In this document: in pieces, positions 1-8,248 of the stretch
Layout: each line of letters begins with the position of its first letter
How positions within the stretch are numbered: position 1 is the stretch's first letter
From: Clostridia bacterium
Lineage (GTDB): Bacteria; Bacillota; Clostridia; Oscillospirales; CAG-382
Length of the DNA stretch: 63,099 nucleotides
Assembly (NCBI GenBank): GCA_017381715.1
Contig: JAFOBR010000010.1
Location: 1-63,099 of the forward strand
Direction: 5' to 3'
Notes under the pieces: model-generated
What the model saw: only the letters and a program-made list of their open reading frames with translations
The model's database searches: none
What the model was told of the DNA's origin: nothing
Made by a program: the position numbers and the translations under genes

Positions 1-762
1 CGTAACTCCTTCGGTAATTTCGGAAATATTGTTGAAATGCAGATGTCCTGCCAGCACTGCCGCAACAAGCGAGGCGTTTTCTTTTATCAGTTCAATAAAC
101 TTTATATTCTCTTCGGGGCAACCGTCGTAATTAAGCTGGAAATACGCGCCTGCCTTTATCAGCGCATCTCTGTTTCCTTCCGTCATAATGGGAATGTGGA
201 AAGCAATAACCACCGCTTTTTGCTTTTTAAACGTATCCGAAAGAGCATTTAACTGTTTTTCGGTTATGATGCGCTTTGAATTGTCGAATCCGATGATAAC
301 GAGATCATCAAATTCTACTGTCTGTATGTCTTTGCCCAAAGCGGAAACAAAGCCTGCTTCGGGAATTTCGTTGGGTTTTTCGTGGTTGCCGCAAACAGAA
401 ACAAAGGGACATTCAAGGCTTGCAAACCCTTTTTCGGCAATACGAAGATTAGCACCGCTTACGTAATCGAGAATATCTCCCGCCATAACTAAGGCGTCAC
501 CTTTTGAAGAAAGCGCAATCAGATTTTCAAAATGCTCTTTTCCGCTTATCTTCTGAGCCTCTTCATAAGGCTCGTTATATGCGGATGCAAAACCGCTTCT
601 TACGTTTTCCCAGGCAGCTGTCTGTTTTATCGCTCTTTCTTTTTCAGCCTCATCGGAAAGAGAATCGTATTCGGTAAGATGGGTATCACTGAAATGATAT
701 ATAACCTTCTTTTTTACACCTTTGAAAGGTATGTTGAACTTATGCAGAATAATATTGTCCAT
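1..762 (-). CDS. Metallophosphoesterase, calcineurin-like (partial, C-terminus off the left edge)
   Basis: The frame starts at an ATG (760-762) behind a GCGAGGTG ribosome binding site and stays open for 254 codons to the window edge, so the C-terminus is missing. The two-metal phosphoesterase motifs appear in order: SDTH at residues 25-28, GD at 95-96, GNHE at 125-128, then a lone His in AFHIP and GHLH near the edge. No signal peptide is seen, so the protein is probably cytoplasmic. The family hydrolyses phosphomono- or diesters with two bound metal ions; the substrate cannot be read here. It diverges from the glycosidase unit that starts at 911. Confidence 0.88.
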   Translation of the reverse strand, partial: MDNIILHKFNIPFKGVKKKVIYHFSDTHLTEYDSLSDEAEKERAIKQTAAWENVRSGFASAYNEPYEEAQKISGKEHFENLIALSSKGDALVMAGDILDYVSGANLRIAEKGFASLECPFVSVCGNHEKPNEIPEAGFVSALGKDIQTVEFDDLVIIGFDNSKRIITEKQLNALSDTFKKQKAVVIAFHIPIMTEGNRDALIKAGAYFQLNYDGCPEENIKFIELIKENASLVAAVLAGHLHFNNISEITEGVT

Positions 763-825
763 TTTATACACCTCGCTTTAATATGTCAAATTATAACACG
801 GATTTTTTCTTAATACAAGTTAAAA

Positions 826-854
826 TTGACATTTGTTACAATATATGTTATTAT
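826..854 (+). promoter_or_regulatory. Sigma-A promoter of the GH26-like unit
   Basis: TTGACA at 826-831 and TATTAT at 849-854 are separated by 17 bases. The GGAGG ribosome binding site follows at 901-905, giving a leader of about 50 bases. Confidence 0.75.
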
Positions 855-910
855 ATATACCGCAATAAAAGTAACGGGGTATAAACCCGTAGTAATATTC
901 GGAGGATATT

Positions 911-2788
911 ATGAAGAAAATTTTCGCTTTGATCTTGCTTGTCTTAATGCTTCTTCCTGCAATATCTGCCTGCACGGAAGGCGGTTCACAGACAAGTGAT
1001 GAAGTATCAAACCTTGAGGAGAGTGAAGTTTTGGTAACAGATAAAAATGCCGCTTCGTTCTGGAATGAAGCTTACGCAGATTCCGAAAAGGGAATAGACA
1101 CTGCAGAAAAGGTTTATTCTCTCGGCGTATTTGCAGACGGTAAGTCTTTGGGCTCGGTTGCAAGTGCAGAGGGCAAGGATCTTCGCTATCTTTTCGGTGG
1201 GGACGGATATACCCGTGCAGTAAACCTTCCCGAAGGATACTGCCTTACTCTTCCCGGCGGTAAAGTTCAGGCTGATTTCAGTATTGGCGCGCTTCGTTCC
1301 CAGTATTTTACCGATGAATATTGCCTTACCCTTACATACGAGGATCAGAACCCTTACGGTGACCACGAAAGCGGTCTTGAGCTTTATCTCCATGAGTGGC
1401 TGACGGAGCAGTTTGCAGACGTTAAGTTTCTTTCCGCTAACAATCTTCGCCGTACAAGACAGCCTATTACCAATGATACGGAAATGTTCCCCGGATATTC
1501 CGTTACTCTTCACAGCATAACCATAAACCTTCCCCTTAAGATAGAGATGCCTTATTATAACATCGCTATTGTCCGTCCTGTTGATACCTACGAATACTTC
1601 TATCTGTTCGTATTCAAATCCGTGGATGAAATGCACGAAGATTTTGATGCTATGCTCAAATCCTTCCGTGAAATAGAAAAAAGCGGTACTCCCGTTAACG
1701 GTCAGGGCAAGTTTGAATGTAATATTCCCGAATTCTGGAACGAGGAAACCAAGGCGTATTACGAAAAGCTTTGTAATCAGGAACACGTGGATTGGGGCGC
1801 ATTTTATCAGGGCAACGATTCCGATTACGTGGATTGGCTTGCAAGCGAAGAAGCTCTTGATTACGATATGGACGTTTATATGACATATCTCCACATGGGC
1901 TGGTATGATTCCGAATCCACCTTTGAAGAAAGCATTAAGCCCCGCGCAGAAAAGCATGCAGGCGGTAACGGCTTTAATGGCAAGCCTGTGCTTATGTTTA
2001 CGTATCAGTGGACATATACCAACAACGCGGCAAACGGATATACTCCCATGTATGATATTCTCCGCGGCAAAATGGACAAAAAGTTCGTTGAACTTGCCCA
2101 GTCTATAAAGGAATACGGCAAGCCCGTTCTCTTCCGTCTTTGCAACGAAATGAACACTGACTGGACTGATTACTGCGGTATGCTTTCACTTGTAGACCCC
2201 GATATCTTCCAGATGTGCTGGGAGCGTATGTACAATATTTTCCGCGAGCAGGGCGTTGATAACTGTATCTGGATATTCAATCCCATTGCTACAAGCTGTC
2301 CTTACTCCAACTGGGGTAATGAGCTTTGCTATGTTCCCGATATCGAATGTGTACAGATGTACGGCGTAACCAATTACGAAATGAACAACGGAAACACCGT
2401 TAAATCCTTTAAGGAAATGTATACTCAGGTTTATAACAACGGTATGCCTTATTTTGATGATTATCCTTGGTGTATCGGCGAATTTGCTTGCGGTGCCGGC
2501 GGTGAATATTACTTCGATTGGGGCACCAACGGATATATCAAATCCGAGCTTGGCAGAAACGAAAATCTGCAGGCTAAATGGATCGAAGAAATGTTCAAAT
2601 GCTTTGAAAAGGACGAAGAGTTCTGCAAGCGTATTAAGGTTGCGGTTTGGTTCTCCGCCAATGACTATGCTACCGTTAACGATACCAGCGTTATAACCAA
2701 TTATCTTAAACTTGATGAAAATCTTCCCAAGACACTTGAAGCGTTCAGAAAAGGTCTTGCGGAAATGAAGAAGGATACGTTAGAATGA
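911..2788 (+). CDS. Secreted lipoprotein with GH26-like glycoside hydrolase domain
   Basis: The N-terminus is a lipoprotein signal with the acylated Cys at residue 21, followed by a Ser/Glu-rich linker. Residues 30-270 form a region I do not recognise. From about residue 280 the protein resembles the GH26 TIM barrel (endo-beta-mannanases and related enzymes). The acid/base candidate is E413 in RLCNEMN, and the nucleophile candidate is E524 in IGEF. Tryptophan-rich stretches between them fit a sugar-binding cleft. It probably acts outside the membrane on a plant or microbial polysaccharide; mannan is the best guess, not proven. GGAGG lies just before the ATG. The stop overlaps the next start (ATGA). 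Confidence 0.8.
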   Translation: MKKIFALILLVLMLLPAISACTEGGSQTSDEVSNLEESEVLVTDKNAASFWNEAYADSEKGIDTAEKVYSLGVFADGKSLGSVASAEGKDLRYLFGGDGYTRAVNLPEGYCLTLPGGKVQADFSIGALRSQYFTDEYCLTLTYEDQNPYGDHESGLELYLHEWLTEQFADVKFLSANNLRRTRQPITNDTEMFPGYSVTLHSITINLPLKIEMPYYNIAIVRPVDTYEYFYLFVFKSVDEMHEDFDAMLKSFREIEKSGTPVNGQGKFECNIPEFWNEETKAYYEKLCNQEHVDWGAFYQGNDSDYVDWLASEEALDYDMDVYMTYLHMGWYDSESTFEESIKPRAEKHAGGNGFNGKPVLMFTYQWTYTNNAANGYTPMYDILRGKMDKKFVELAQSIKEYGKPVLFRLCNEMNTDWTDYCGMLSLVDPDIFQMCWERMYNIFREQGVDNCIWIFNPIATSCPYSNWGNELCYVPDIECVQMYGVTNYEMNNGNTVKSFKEMYTQVYNNGMPYFDDYPWCIGEFACGAGGEYYFDWGTNGYIKSELGRNENLQAKWIEEMFKCFEKDEEFCKRIKVAVWFSANDYATVNDTSVITNYLKLDENLPKTLEAFRKGLAEMKKDTLE

Positions 2789-3438
2789 TACTTTATATTA
2801 TAAGACACGCAGACCCCGATTACGCAAACAATACTATTACCGAATTCGGCTGGGAAGAAGCAAATGCTCTCGGCGAATGGATGAAGGATGTTAAAATAGA
2901 CCGTATTTACTCTTCTCCTCTTGGAAGAGCCTTGGATACGGCGGCTCCCACCTGCAAGGAAAAAGGACTTGAGCCCATAATTCTTCCTTGGACGGCAGAG
3001 AGTATGGATTATATGGATTCTCACCGTTTTACTCCCGAAAGCAACTGCTCGTACAGCTTTTCTCTCCAGAAGGGCATTTACGATTTCAAGGATAACTTTG
3101 AAGACAACCGTATGGCAACCGTAGAGAATATGGTAAAGAATTCAGATGAATTCTTAGCTTCATGCGGTTATTCCAGAGAGGGCGCTTTCTACCGCATAAC
3201 AAATCATAACGATGACAGTATTGCAGTATTCTGCCACGGCGGTTTCGGTTGTGCCTGGATTGCACATTTGCTTAACACCGCCCCCGCGGCAATGTACCCC
3301 GGAATTTCTCTTAACACTACCAGCGTTACCACATTTGTTTTCCGTAATTCGGATAACGGTTTCACCCGTCCTTGCCTCAAGCGTCTGGGCGAAATCGACC
3401 ATATCCGCCGTGCGGGACTCAGAATTAATAACAGATAA
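2785..3438 (+). CDS. Histidine phosphatase family protein (phosphoglycerate mutase-like)
   Basis: The protein opens with the catalytic RHA motif (IIRHADPD, His at about residue 8), a variant of the usual RHG. The family's second conserved block, YSSPLGRALDTA, and the late catalytic His in FCHGGFG are both present. At 217 residues it is normal for a small branch-2-like phosphatase and has no signal peptide. The start overlaps the GH26-like gene by four bases, so the two are probably co-translated. A role in sugar-phosphate turnover linked to the glycosidase is an inference from position only. Confidence 0.85.
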   Translation: MILYIIRHADPDYANNTITEFGWEEANALGEWMKDVKIDRIYSSPLGRALDTAAPTCKEKGLEPIILPWTAESMDYMDSHRFTPESNCSYSFSLQKGIYDFKDNFEDNRMATVENMVKNSDEFLASCGYSREGAFYRITNHNDDSIAVFCHGGFGCAWIAHLLNTAPAAMYPGISLNTTSVTTFVFRNSDNGFTRPCLKRLGEIDHIRRAGLRINNR

Positions 3439-3449
3439 AGGAGCACGCC

Positions 3450-4397
3450 ATGCGTAAATTAGCGGCTGTATTATTAATTATGTTGTTTTTTACAATGCCT
3501 CTTACCGTAAGCGCTGCGGGAAATATAAAGGAAACCGCAGGAAAATTTACTTACACTAACGATACTACTACTCTGCCTTACCGTCTCATTTTGCCCGAAA
3601 ACTATGATGAAAGCAAAGAATATTCCCTTCTTTTCTTCTTCCACGGAGCAGGGGAGAGAGGTAACGATAACGAGAAGCAGTTCTTCCACTGCGTTCAGTA
3701 TCTGGCAGACCATATGCCCGAAACAATTATCGTAGCACCCCAGTGCCCTGAAGGACAACAGTGGGTTGATACACCTTGGTCCTTAGGCGCATATTCTATT
3801 GAAGAAGTACCTGAATCCGACGAAATGATCGCGGTTATGGAGCTTTTGGATGAGCTTAAGGAAAAATATTCCGTTGATACAGACCGTATCTACGCCGCAG
3901 GTATCTCTATGGGCGGATTCGGCACGTGGGATATTATGATGCGCCATAACGATGTGTTTGCCGCAGGTATTCCCGTTTGCGGCGGCGGAGATCCTTCCCA
4001 GGCAGAGAATCTTGTAGATGTTCCCTTGTTTGTCTTCCACGGCGATAAAGACGATGCGGTTCCCGTTTCCGGCTCCCGCGATACCGTTCAGGCAATAAAG
4101 GACGCAGGCGGAACAAAGGTTGAATACGTTGAGTACGCAGGCGCAGGCCACGGCATATGGAATAATGCATTTGCCACCGAAGGACTTTTGGAAAAACTCC
4201 TTCAGCAACGCCTTTCCGACCGTATTCCCGTTGAAGAATCCTCCGAAGAGCCCTCTGCCGAAGTAAGCGAAACTTCTGAAAAATCCGATAGCGGAAACGG
4301 CGGTTTCCTGAATTATGCACACCTCGTTCCCATTATCGCCGCAGTTGTAATCTCTATCGGTCTGGTTATATACACCATAATCAAATATAAAAAGTAA
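3450..4397 (+). CDS. Membrane-anchored alpha/beta hydrolase (esterase/PHB depolymerase-like)
   Basis: A cleavable signal peptide covers about residues 1-23. The alpha/beta-hydrolase core carries an oxyanion-type HGAGERG stretch, the nucleophile elbow GISMG with S153, a later Asp in FHGDKDDAVP and a His in AGHG. A Ser/Glu-rich linker and a C-terminal membrane helix ending in KYKK tie the enzyme to the outer face of the membrane. The fold is that of carboxylesterases and feruloyl or acetyl esterases. Next to a GH26-like enzyme, removal of ester side groups from a polysaccharide is a reasonable inference. It is the last gene before a strong terminator. Confidence 0.82.
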   Translation: MRKLAAVLLIMLFFTMPLTVSAAGNIKETAGKFTYTNDTTTLPYRLILPENYDESKEYSLLFFFHGAGERGNDNEKQFFHCVQYLADHMPETIIVAPQCPEGQQWVDTPWSLGAYSIEEVPESDEMIAVMELLDELKEKYSVDTDRIYAAGISMGGFGTWDIMMRHNDVFAAGIPVCGGGDPSQAENLVDVPLFVFHGDKDDAVPVSGSRDTVQAIKDAGGTKVEYVEYAGAGHGIWNNAFATEGLLEKLLQQRLSDRIPVEESSEEPSAEVSETSEKSDSGNGGFLNYAHLVPIIAAVVISIGLVIYTIIKYKK

Positions 4398-4404
4398 AGT
4401 ATAA

Positions 4405-4441
4405 AAAACTTACGCCCCGTTTCATACGGGGCGTAAGTTTT
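4405..4441. terminator. Bidirectional terminator between convergent genes
   Basis: Perfect 15-bp stem (4405-4419 with 4427-4441) and a 7-base loop. The arms carry A and T runs at their ends, so the hairpin can stop transcription from both sides. Confidence 0.88.
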
Positions 4442-4466
4442 GCTTTTTTGATGAATTATTAGAAAG

Positions 4467-5012
4467 TTACGATATTATCAAATTTTCCGGATTATTGTAA
4501 CATATATTTTGAACTTCATCCAGTTGAACATAATACATTATATCTTCTTTTGTTGCAAAAAGATAGATAGAAGGAATGTAACTGTTTACAAATGAAACTC
4601 TGTCTTTATTCTTAACGTAAGCGGAAATAAAATCGTTGTTTTTCTTGGTTTGTTCTGCTTTTAATATTTTGTTTTTTTCTGATTGTAAAAACTGTCGTAT
4701 CTGCAAAATTTCTTCGTTGTTTTTTTCTGGAAATTCCTTTTCAAAAAGTTCGTCGTCTTGAAAAATCTCCCAGTCCAATCCGGTTTTTTCTTTAAACTTT
4801 TTTAAAACTAAACTTTCATCTACTCCGCACAGCAATATATTAACGGGAATCAATTCATTATCTTTTGCGCTTTGCATATATTCCCAAAGGGAGCTTTCAA
4901 TCTTCTCGGGACGCACAGTCGTTTTTTCTGCAAGTGTTTGCGTGAACATCGCTGTTGCAAAAAGTGTAGACAAAATAATACATATCCAAAATCTTAAGCT
5001 CTTTGTCTTCAT
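4467..5012 (-). CDS. Small exported protein resembling a stand-alone subtilase (S8) propeptide
   Basis: The start at 5012 is chosen because AAGGAC precedes it and a classical signal peptide follows (MKTKSLRFW to about TLAEK). A start upstream would give a charged, non-secretory N-terminus inside the preceding gene. The mature part of about 155 residues looks like the N-terminal propeptide/inhibitor I9-like module seen ahead of clostridial S8 proteases: LWEYMQSAKDNELIPVNI, a charged helix, then SFVNSYIPSIYLF and a final strand. No protease domain follows, since the frame ends and a terminator comes next. It may be an inhibitor or chaperone of a protease encoded elsewhere. It is the third gene of the ECF sigma unit. 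Confidence 0.6.
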   Translation of the reverse strand: MKTKSLRFWICIILSTLFATAMFTQTLAEKTTVRPEKIESSLWEYMQSAKDNELIPVNILLCGVDESLVLKKFKEKTGLDWEIFQDDELFEKEFPEKNNEEILQIRQFLQSEKNKILKAEQTKKNNDFISAYVKNKDRVSFVNSYIPSIYLFATKEDIMYYVQLDEVQNICYNNPENLIIS

Positions 5013-5041
5013 AAAAAAGTCCTTTCTTAAATAGTATTTTT

Positions 5042-5572
5042 CTATTCTTTGGCAGCTAATGATAAAATTATTGCCAAATTGTTCGGGCATTTAATTTCTT
5101 TTAGTTGTTTTCGGGTTAGGAAAACAATTCCACTATCAAGATACTCTTCTTTTACTCCGAGCGGTAAAACAAAATCTCTGTAAATTATTTCTTTTGATAA
5201 TCCTGTAGTTTCGGTAACAAAAACAGCAAAAACACATTCATCATCAGCTACCGACGGTTTATTTTGCTCAGACGGTGTCAGTGTGATAACGGCGTTTTGT
5301 AGCGAATCGGTAAAAACAACTTTTCCCATTGAAGCGTGTTTATAGCATTCTTCAATTTCGTGAATATTCGGATTCTCATTCCAAATCACGTTATTCTGCT
5401 TTGATAAAATATTTGCAGTGAATCCGATAGAGATGATCGCTAAAACAGCGCACGCAGAAGCCCATAGGTATATGCGCAGTTTTCTTCGTTTATAGAGATT
5501 CTTTGTGCAACATTCGGTGATAAATTCATCGTTTATATTACCGATTGCTGACATAATCTGTTCTTTGATCAT
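5042..5572 (-). CDS. Probable membrane anti-sigma factor
   Basis: 176 residues: a short cytoplasmic N-terminus (about 1-32), one membrane helix (LWASACAVLAIISIGF, about 35-55) and an outside domain of about 120 residues. No family motif is recognised. The call rests on topology and position: the ATG overlaps the stop of the ECF sigma gene by four bases, the usual layout of sigma/anti-sigma pairs. The cytoplasmic stretch has two adjacent cysteines (ECC) but no clear zinc-binding anti-sigma motif. The next gene starts 29 bases after its stop. Confidence 0.62.
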   Translation of the reverse strand: MIKEQIMSAIGNINDEFITECCTKNLYKRRKLRIYLWASACAVLAIISIGFTANILSKQNNVIWNENPNIHEIEECYKHASMGKVVFTDSLQNAVITLTPSEQNKPSVADDECVFAVFVTETTGLSKEIIYRDFVLPLGVKEEYLDSGIVFLTRKQLKEIKCPNNLAIILSLAAKE

Positions 5573-6126
5573 ATAACCACTCCTTTGCTTTCCAAATGTT
5601 TTTTTAATTGAGCTTTAACTCTGGTTAACCGTATCCTCACGGCGCCGTTTTTAATCCCAAGGAACTTTGCTATATCTTCATAGGAATCCAAGTACCAAAA
5701 ACGCCGTACAAAAATGTATCTGTTTGTTTTGTTTAATGTGCTTAAAAACTCATCTATATAACTTGCTAATTCCGCTTCCGAAACCGTATCCTCCACCGTT
5801 TCAGGTGAACACAAAAAGTCTTCGATTTCATCAAGGCAAAGCTCGTAATTTCCTTTTCTTTTTTTCGTCGTATTACGTTTGCGTACATTGAGAGCAATAT
5901 TGCGTGTGATACGAAAAACGTAAGAGGATAGAGGGTTCGGTTTGTTTGGCGGTATGGAATTCCAAACGCCCAAAAATGTGTCATTTACGCATTCTTCCGC
6001 TTCTTGATAATCATTGAGCACGTTCATGGCGATCTTCATACAAGTGGTGCGATATTTCTTTTCCATTGCGCCCAATGCAGTTTCACAACGCAGAAATAAA
6101 AGTTCAATTATTTTGCTGTCTTCCAT
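5569..6126 (-). CDS. ECF-type RNA polymerase sigma factor
   Basis: 185 residues from the ATG at 6126, which has AAAGGAGG five bases ahead; a longer frame to 6165 lacks such a site. Region 2 is seen in ALNDYQEAEECVNDTF-type sequence and the PLSSYVFRITRNIA segment. Region 4 is the C-terminal helix-turn-helix with SYEDIAKFLGIKNGAVRIR. A charged linker of about 50 residues separates them. No other region is present, as expected for group 4 sigma factors. It likely directs transcription of its own unit under control of the downstream anti-sigma factor. Confidence 0.88.
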   Translation of the reverse strand: MEDSKIIELLFLRCETALGAMEKKYRTTCMKIAMNVLNDYQEAEECVNDTFLGVWNSIPPNKPNPLSSYVFRITRNIALNVRKRNTTKKRKGNYELCLDEIEDFLCSPETVEDTVSEAELASYIDEFLSTLNKTNRYIFVRRFWYLDSYEDIAKFLGIKNGAVRIRLTRVKAQLKKHLESKGVVI

Positions 6127-6198
6127 TTGCCCCTCCTTTGTATTTGCCTTCATTAATAATCTCAATAAAAAACAAGTTTTGTTACATATATTTTAAAA

Positions 6199-6228
6199 AA
6201 GTGCGTACACCTTTTTGAGTACGCACTT
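6199..6228 (-). terminator. Hairpin terminator between the acetyltransferase and ECF genes
   Basis: 10-bp perfect stem (6199-6208 with 6219-6228) and a 10-base loop. A run of six T follows on the minus strand; T-rich sequence also follows on the plus strand. It separates the acetyltransferase transcript from the ECF unit. Confidence 0.75.
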
Positions 6229-6240
6229 GCTTTTTGTTTT

Positions 6241-6828
6241 TTATTGCCATCGTCCCTCGCGCTTGTGCAAAAAATACCCGAAATCAAAGCGAATTTCGTG
6301 TCTTTCAACGTCAAGATTGGTATAACAGCAGGTATCGTAGCCTATAAGCTCAAAGCCTTGGCTCAGGTAAAACGCTATCGCTCTTACGTTGCAGGATTGG
6401 GTTTCCAGAATGATAGCTCTTCTGCCTTGGAGCTTTGCCTGTTCCTTGGCGAAATTCATTAATTTCGTGCCTATGCCTTGTCTGTGAAGCTTATCCGCAA
6501 CCCAAAGCTCGGTTACCATAAGACGGTTGCTCCATTCCTCGGGACAAAGCTCAATGCAGGCAAGCAATTCTTTTTTACCGTCCTGCTCGCATACTATTCC
6601 GTAAGCATCTGCTTTTTCCCAATGGTCCTGATACAAACTGTCCGGAAAATCGTATTCTTCGGGTGAATGAGTTACGGGAGATTTAAATTGCTTTTTAACC
6701 ATTTTGACATTAAAACCGTTGCTGTCAACCGTTGTTTCAAGATCATAGTATTCTTCCGTAGTATATCTGATCATTATCGGAGTGCCTTTCCAGTTTTCCT
6801 TGGGAAGGTGAATAATTTCGTAGTTCAT
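6241..6828 (-). CDS. GNAT family N-acetyltransferase
   Basis: 195 residues from the ATG at 6828 (AUGAGGAU ahead); longer starts would lie in the tyrS terminator hairpin. The acetyl-CoA-binding motif A is RQGIGTKL, preceded by the beta strand LMVTELWVAD and followed by the LETQSCNVRAIAFYLSQGF segment typical of the fold. The C-terminal part is reminiscent of streptothricin/lysine acetyltransferases, but that similarity is from memory and the N-terminal 60 residues differ. The substrate is unknown. It appears to be a single-gene unit. Confidence 0.85.
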   Translation of the reverse strand: MNYEIIHLPKENWKGTPIMIRYTTEEYYDLETTVDSNGFNVKMVKKQFKSPVTHSPEEYDFPDSLYQDHWEKADAYGIVCEQDGKKELLACIELCPEEWSNRLMVTELWVADKLHRQGIGTKLMNFAKEQAKLQGRRAIILETQSCNVRAIAFYLSQGFELIGYDTCCYTNLDVERHEIRFDFGYFLHKREGRWQ

Positions 6829-6854
6829 AATATTTATCCTCATAAAATATACAT

Positions 6855-6883
6855 AAGGCACTGCATATACGCTGCAGTGCCTT
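6855..6883 (-). terminator. Terminator after tyrS
   Basis: 11-bp perfect stem (6855-6865 with 6873-6883) with a 7-base loop. It lies 39 bases beyond the tyrS stop. The T-tract on the minus strand is interrupted, so termination may be partial. Confidence 0.6.
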
Positions 6884-6921
6884 TTACGTGTTCTGTCGGT
6901 TATATGCGTTAATTAAAAGTT

Positions 6922-8142
6922 TTAAAAGGTTACCTTGTGGAATACCTTCTTACCCTTTTTGATCTTAACGCTTTCGGAAATAAGAGCAGCGGAAACCTTG
7001 TGGTTTACGTTTGCAACCTTTTCGCCGTTAACGGAGATACCGCCCTGCTCGACAAGACGTCTTGCTTCGCCTCTGCTGGAAGCCAGCTTACATGCCACGA
7101 GAAGGTCTATAATACCGATACCGTCTTCGCCTATCATATCTGCGGTAAGAACGGTAGTGGGCATATTGGAATCATCACCTTCACCGGAGAAAAGCGCAGC
7201 TGCGGTCGCCTTTGCCTTGTCTGCTTCTTCTTTGCCGTGAACGAGCTCGGTAAGGCTGTATGCCAGAACTTCCTTCTTTTCGTTAATACGGCTGTCTTCC
7301 CATTTATCCATTTCCGCGATCTCTTCAACGGGGATAAAGGTGAGCATACGGATACACTTCATAACGTCAGCATCGTCAACGTTACGCCAGTACTGGTAGA
7401 AATCAAAGGGAGTGGTCTTTTCGGGGTCGAGCCATACTGCGCCCTTTGCGGTCTTACCCATCTTCTTGCCCTCGCTGTTAAGGAGCAGGGTAATGGTCAT
7501 TGCAAAAGCGTCCTTGCCCGTCTTTTTACGTATAAGCTCGGTACCTGCCAGCATATTGCTCCACTGGTCATCGCCGCCGAACTGCATATTACAGCCGTAA
7601 TGCTCGTTGAGATAATAGAAGTCATACGCCTGCATTATCATATAGTTGAATTCAAAGAAGCTGAGTCCTTTTTCCATTCTCTGCTTGTAGCATTCTGCGC
7701 GGAGCATATTGTTAACAGAGAAGCAAGCACCTACTTCACGAAGCAGTTCGATATAATTAAGGCTGAGCAGCCAATCTGCATTATTTACAACGATAGCCTT
7801 GTCTTCACCGAATTCAATAAATTTGCCGATCTGCTTTAAAAACTTATCGCAGTTGCTCTTAATGGTTTCAGGAGACATCATCTGGCGCATATCGGTTCTT
7901 CCGGAAGGGTCACCCACAAAGCCGGTGCCGCCGCCAAGCAGTACAACAGGCTTGTTGCCTGCCATCTGAAGGCGCTTCATAAGGCAGAGTGCCATAAAGT
8001 GTCCTACGTGGAGAGAATCCGCGGTAGGGTCAAAGCCAATATAAAATCTCGCGCCGCCGCTGTTTACCAGATCGCGTATTTCTTTTTCATCCGTTACCTG
8101 CGCAATAAGTCCTCTTGCCTGCAGTTCTTCATAAATGTTCAT
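6922..8142 (-). CDS. tyrS: Tyrosine--tRNA ligase
   Basis: 406 residues from the ATG at 8142, which has GGAGGT ahead; frames reaching 8244 would start inside the leader hairpin. The class I signature appears as HVGH in the N-terminal Rossmann domain. The KMSKS loop appears as KMGKT, a form usual in bacterial TyrRS. The C-terminal S4-type RNA-binding domain covers about the last 65 residues (ASSRGEARRLVEQGGISVNG). The enzyme charges tRNA-Tyr with tyrosine in the cytoplasm. Its leader holds a promoter followed directly by a terminator-like hairpin. Confidence 0.97.
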   Translation of the reverse strand: MNIYEELQARGLIAQVTDEKEIRDLVNSGGARFYIGFDPTADSLHVGHFMALCLMKRLQMAGNKPVVLLGGGTGFVGDPSGRTDMRQMMSPETIKSNCDKFLKQIGKFIEFGEDKAIVVNNADWLLSLNYIELLREVGACFSVNNMLRAECYKQRMEKGLSFFEFNYMIMQAYDFYYLNEHYGCNMQFGGDDQWSNMLAGTELIRKKTGKDAFAMTITLLLNSEGKKMGKTAKGAVWLDPEKTTPFDFYQYWRNVDDADVMKCIRMLTFIPVEEIAEMDKWEDSRINEKKEVLAYSLTELVHGKEEADKAKATAAALFSGEGDDSNMPTTVLTADMIGEDGIGIIDLLVACKLASSRGEARRLVEQGGISVNGEKVANVNHKVSAALISESVKIKKGKKVFHKVTF

Positions 8143-8169
8143 AAGTGAGTTACCTCCGATATTAGTAAA

Positions 8170-8194
8170 AAAGCCCGACATAGTGTCGGGCTTT
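8170..8194 (-). terminator. Terminator-like hairpin in the tyrS leader
   Basis: 11-bp perfect stem (8170-8180 with 8184-8194), 3-base loop and a T6 run on the minus strand, ending only a few bases before the tyrS ribosome binding site. It can end the SPFH gene transcript, but transcripts starting at the tyrS promoter must also pass it. Confidence 0.8.
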
Positions 8195-8215
8195 CTGTTT
8201 AGTCCGATTTGTTTA

Positions 8216-8244
8216 ACTATAACACAACGGACATATTTTGTCAA
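8216..8244 (-). promoter_or_regulatory. Sigma-A promoter of tyrS
   Basis: On the minus strand TTGACA (8239-8244) and TATAGT (8216-8221) are 17 bases apart. The promoter begins just past the stop of the SPFH gene and lies upstream of the leader hairpin at 8170-8194. Confidence 0.8.
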
Positions 8245-8248
8245 GTTT

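Noticed and set aside
1007..1957. Long open frame antisense to the GH26-like gene
   Set aside because: It lies wholly inside a gene with clear motifs, has no ribosome binding site and no domain. The same applies to long antisense frames at 6937-7839, 23132-24148, 29740-30876, 35855-36955, 38046-39041 and 56641-57792.
5013..5090. Longer start of the propeptide-like protein at 5090
   Set aside because: It would hide the signal peptide behind 26 residues and overlap the anti-sigma gene; the ATG at 5012 has its own AAGGAC site.
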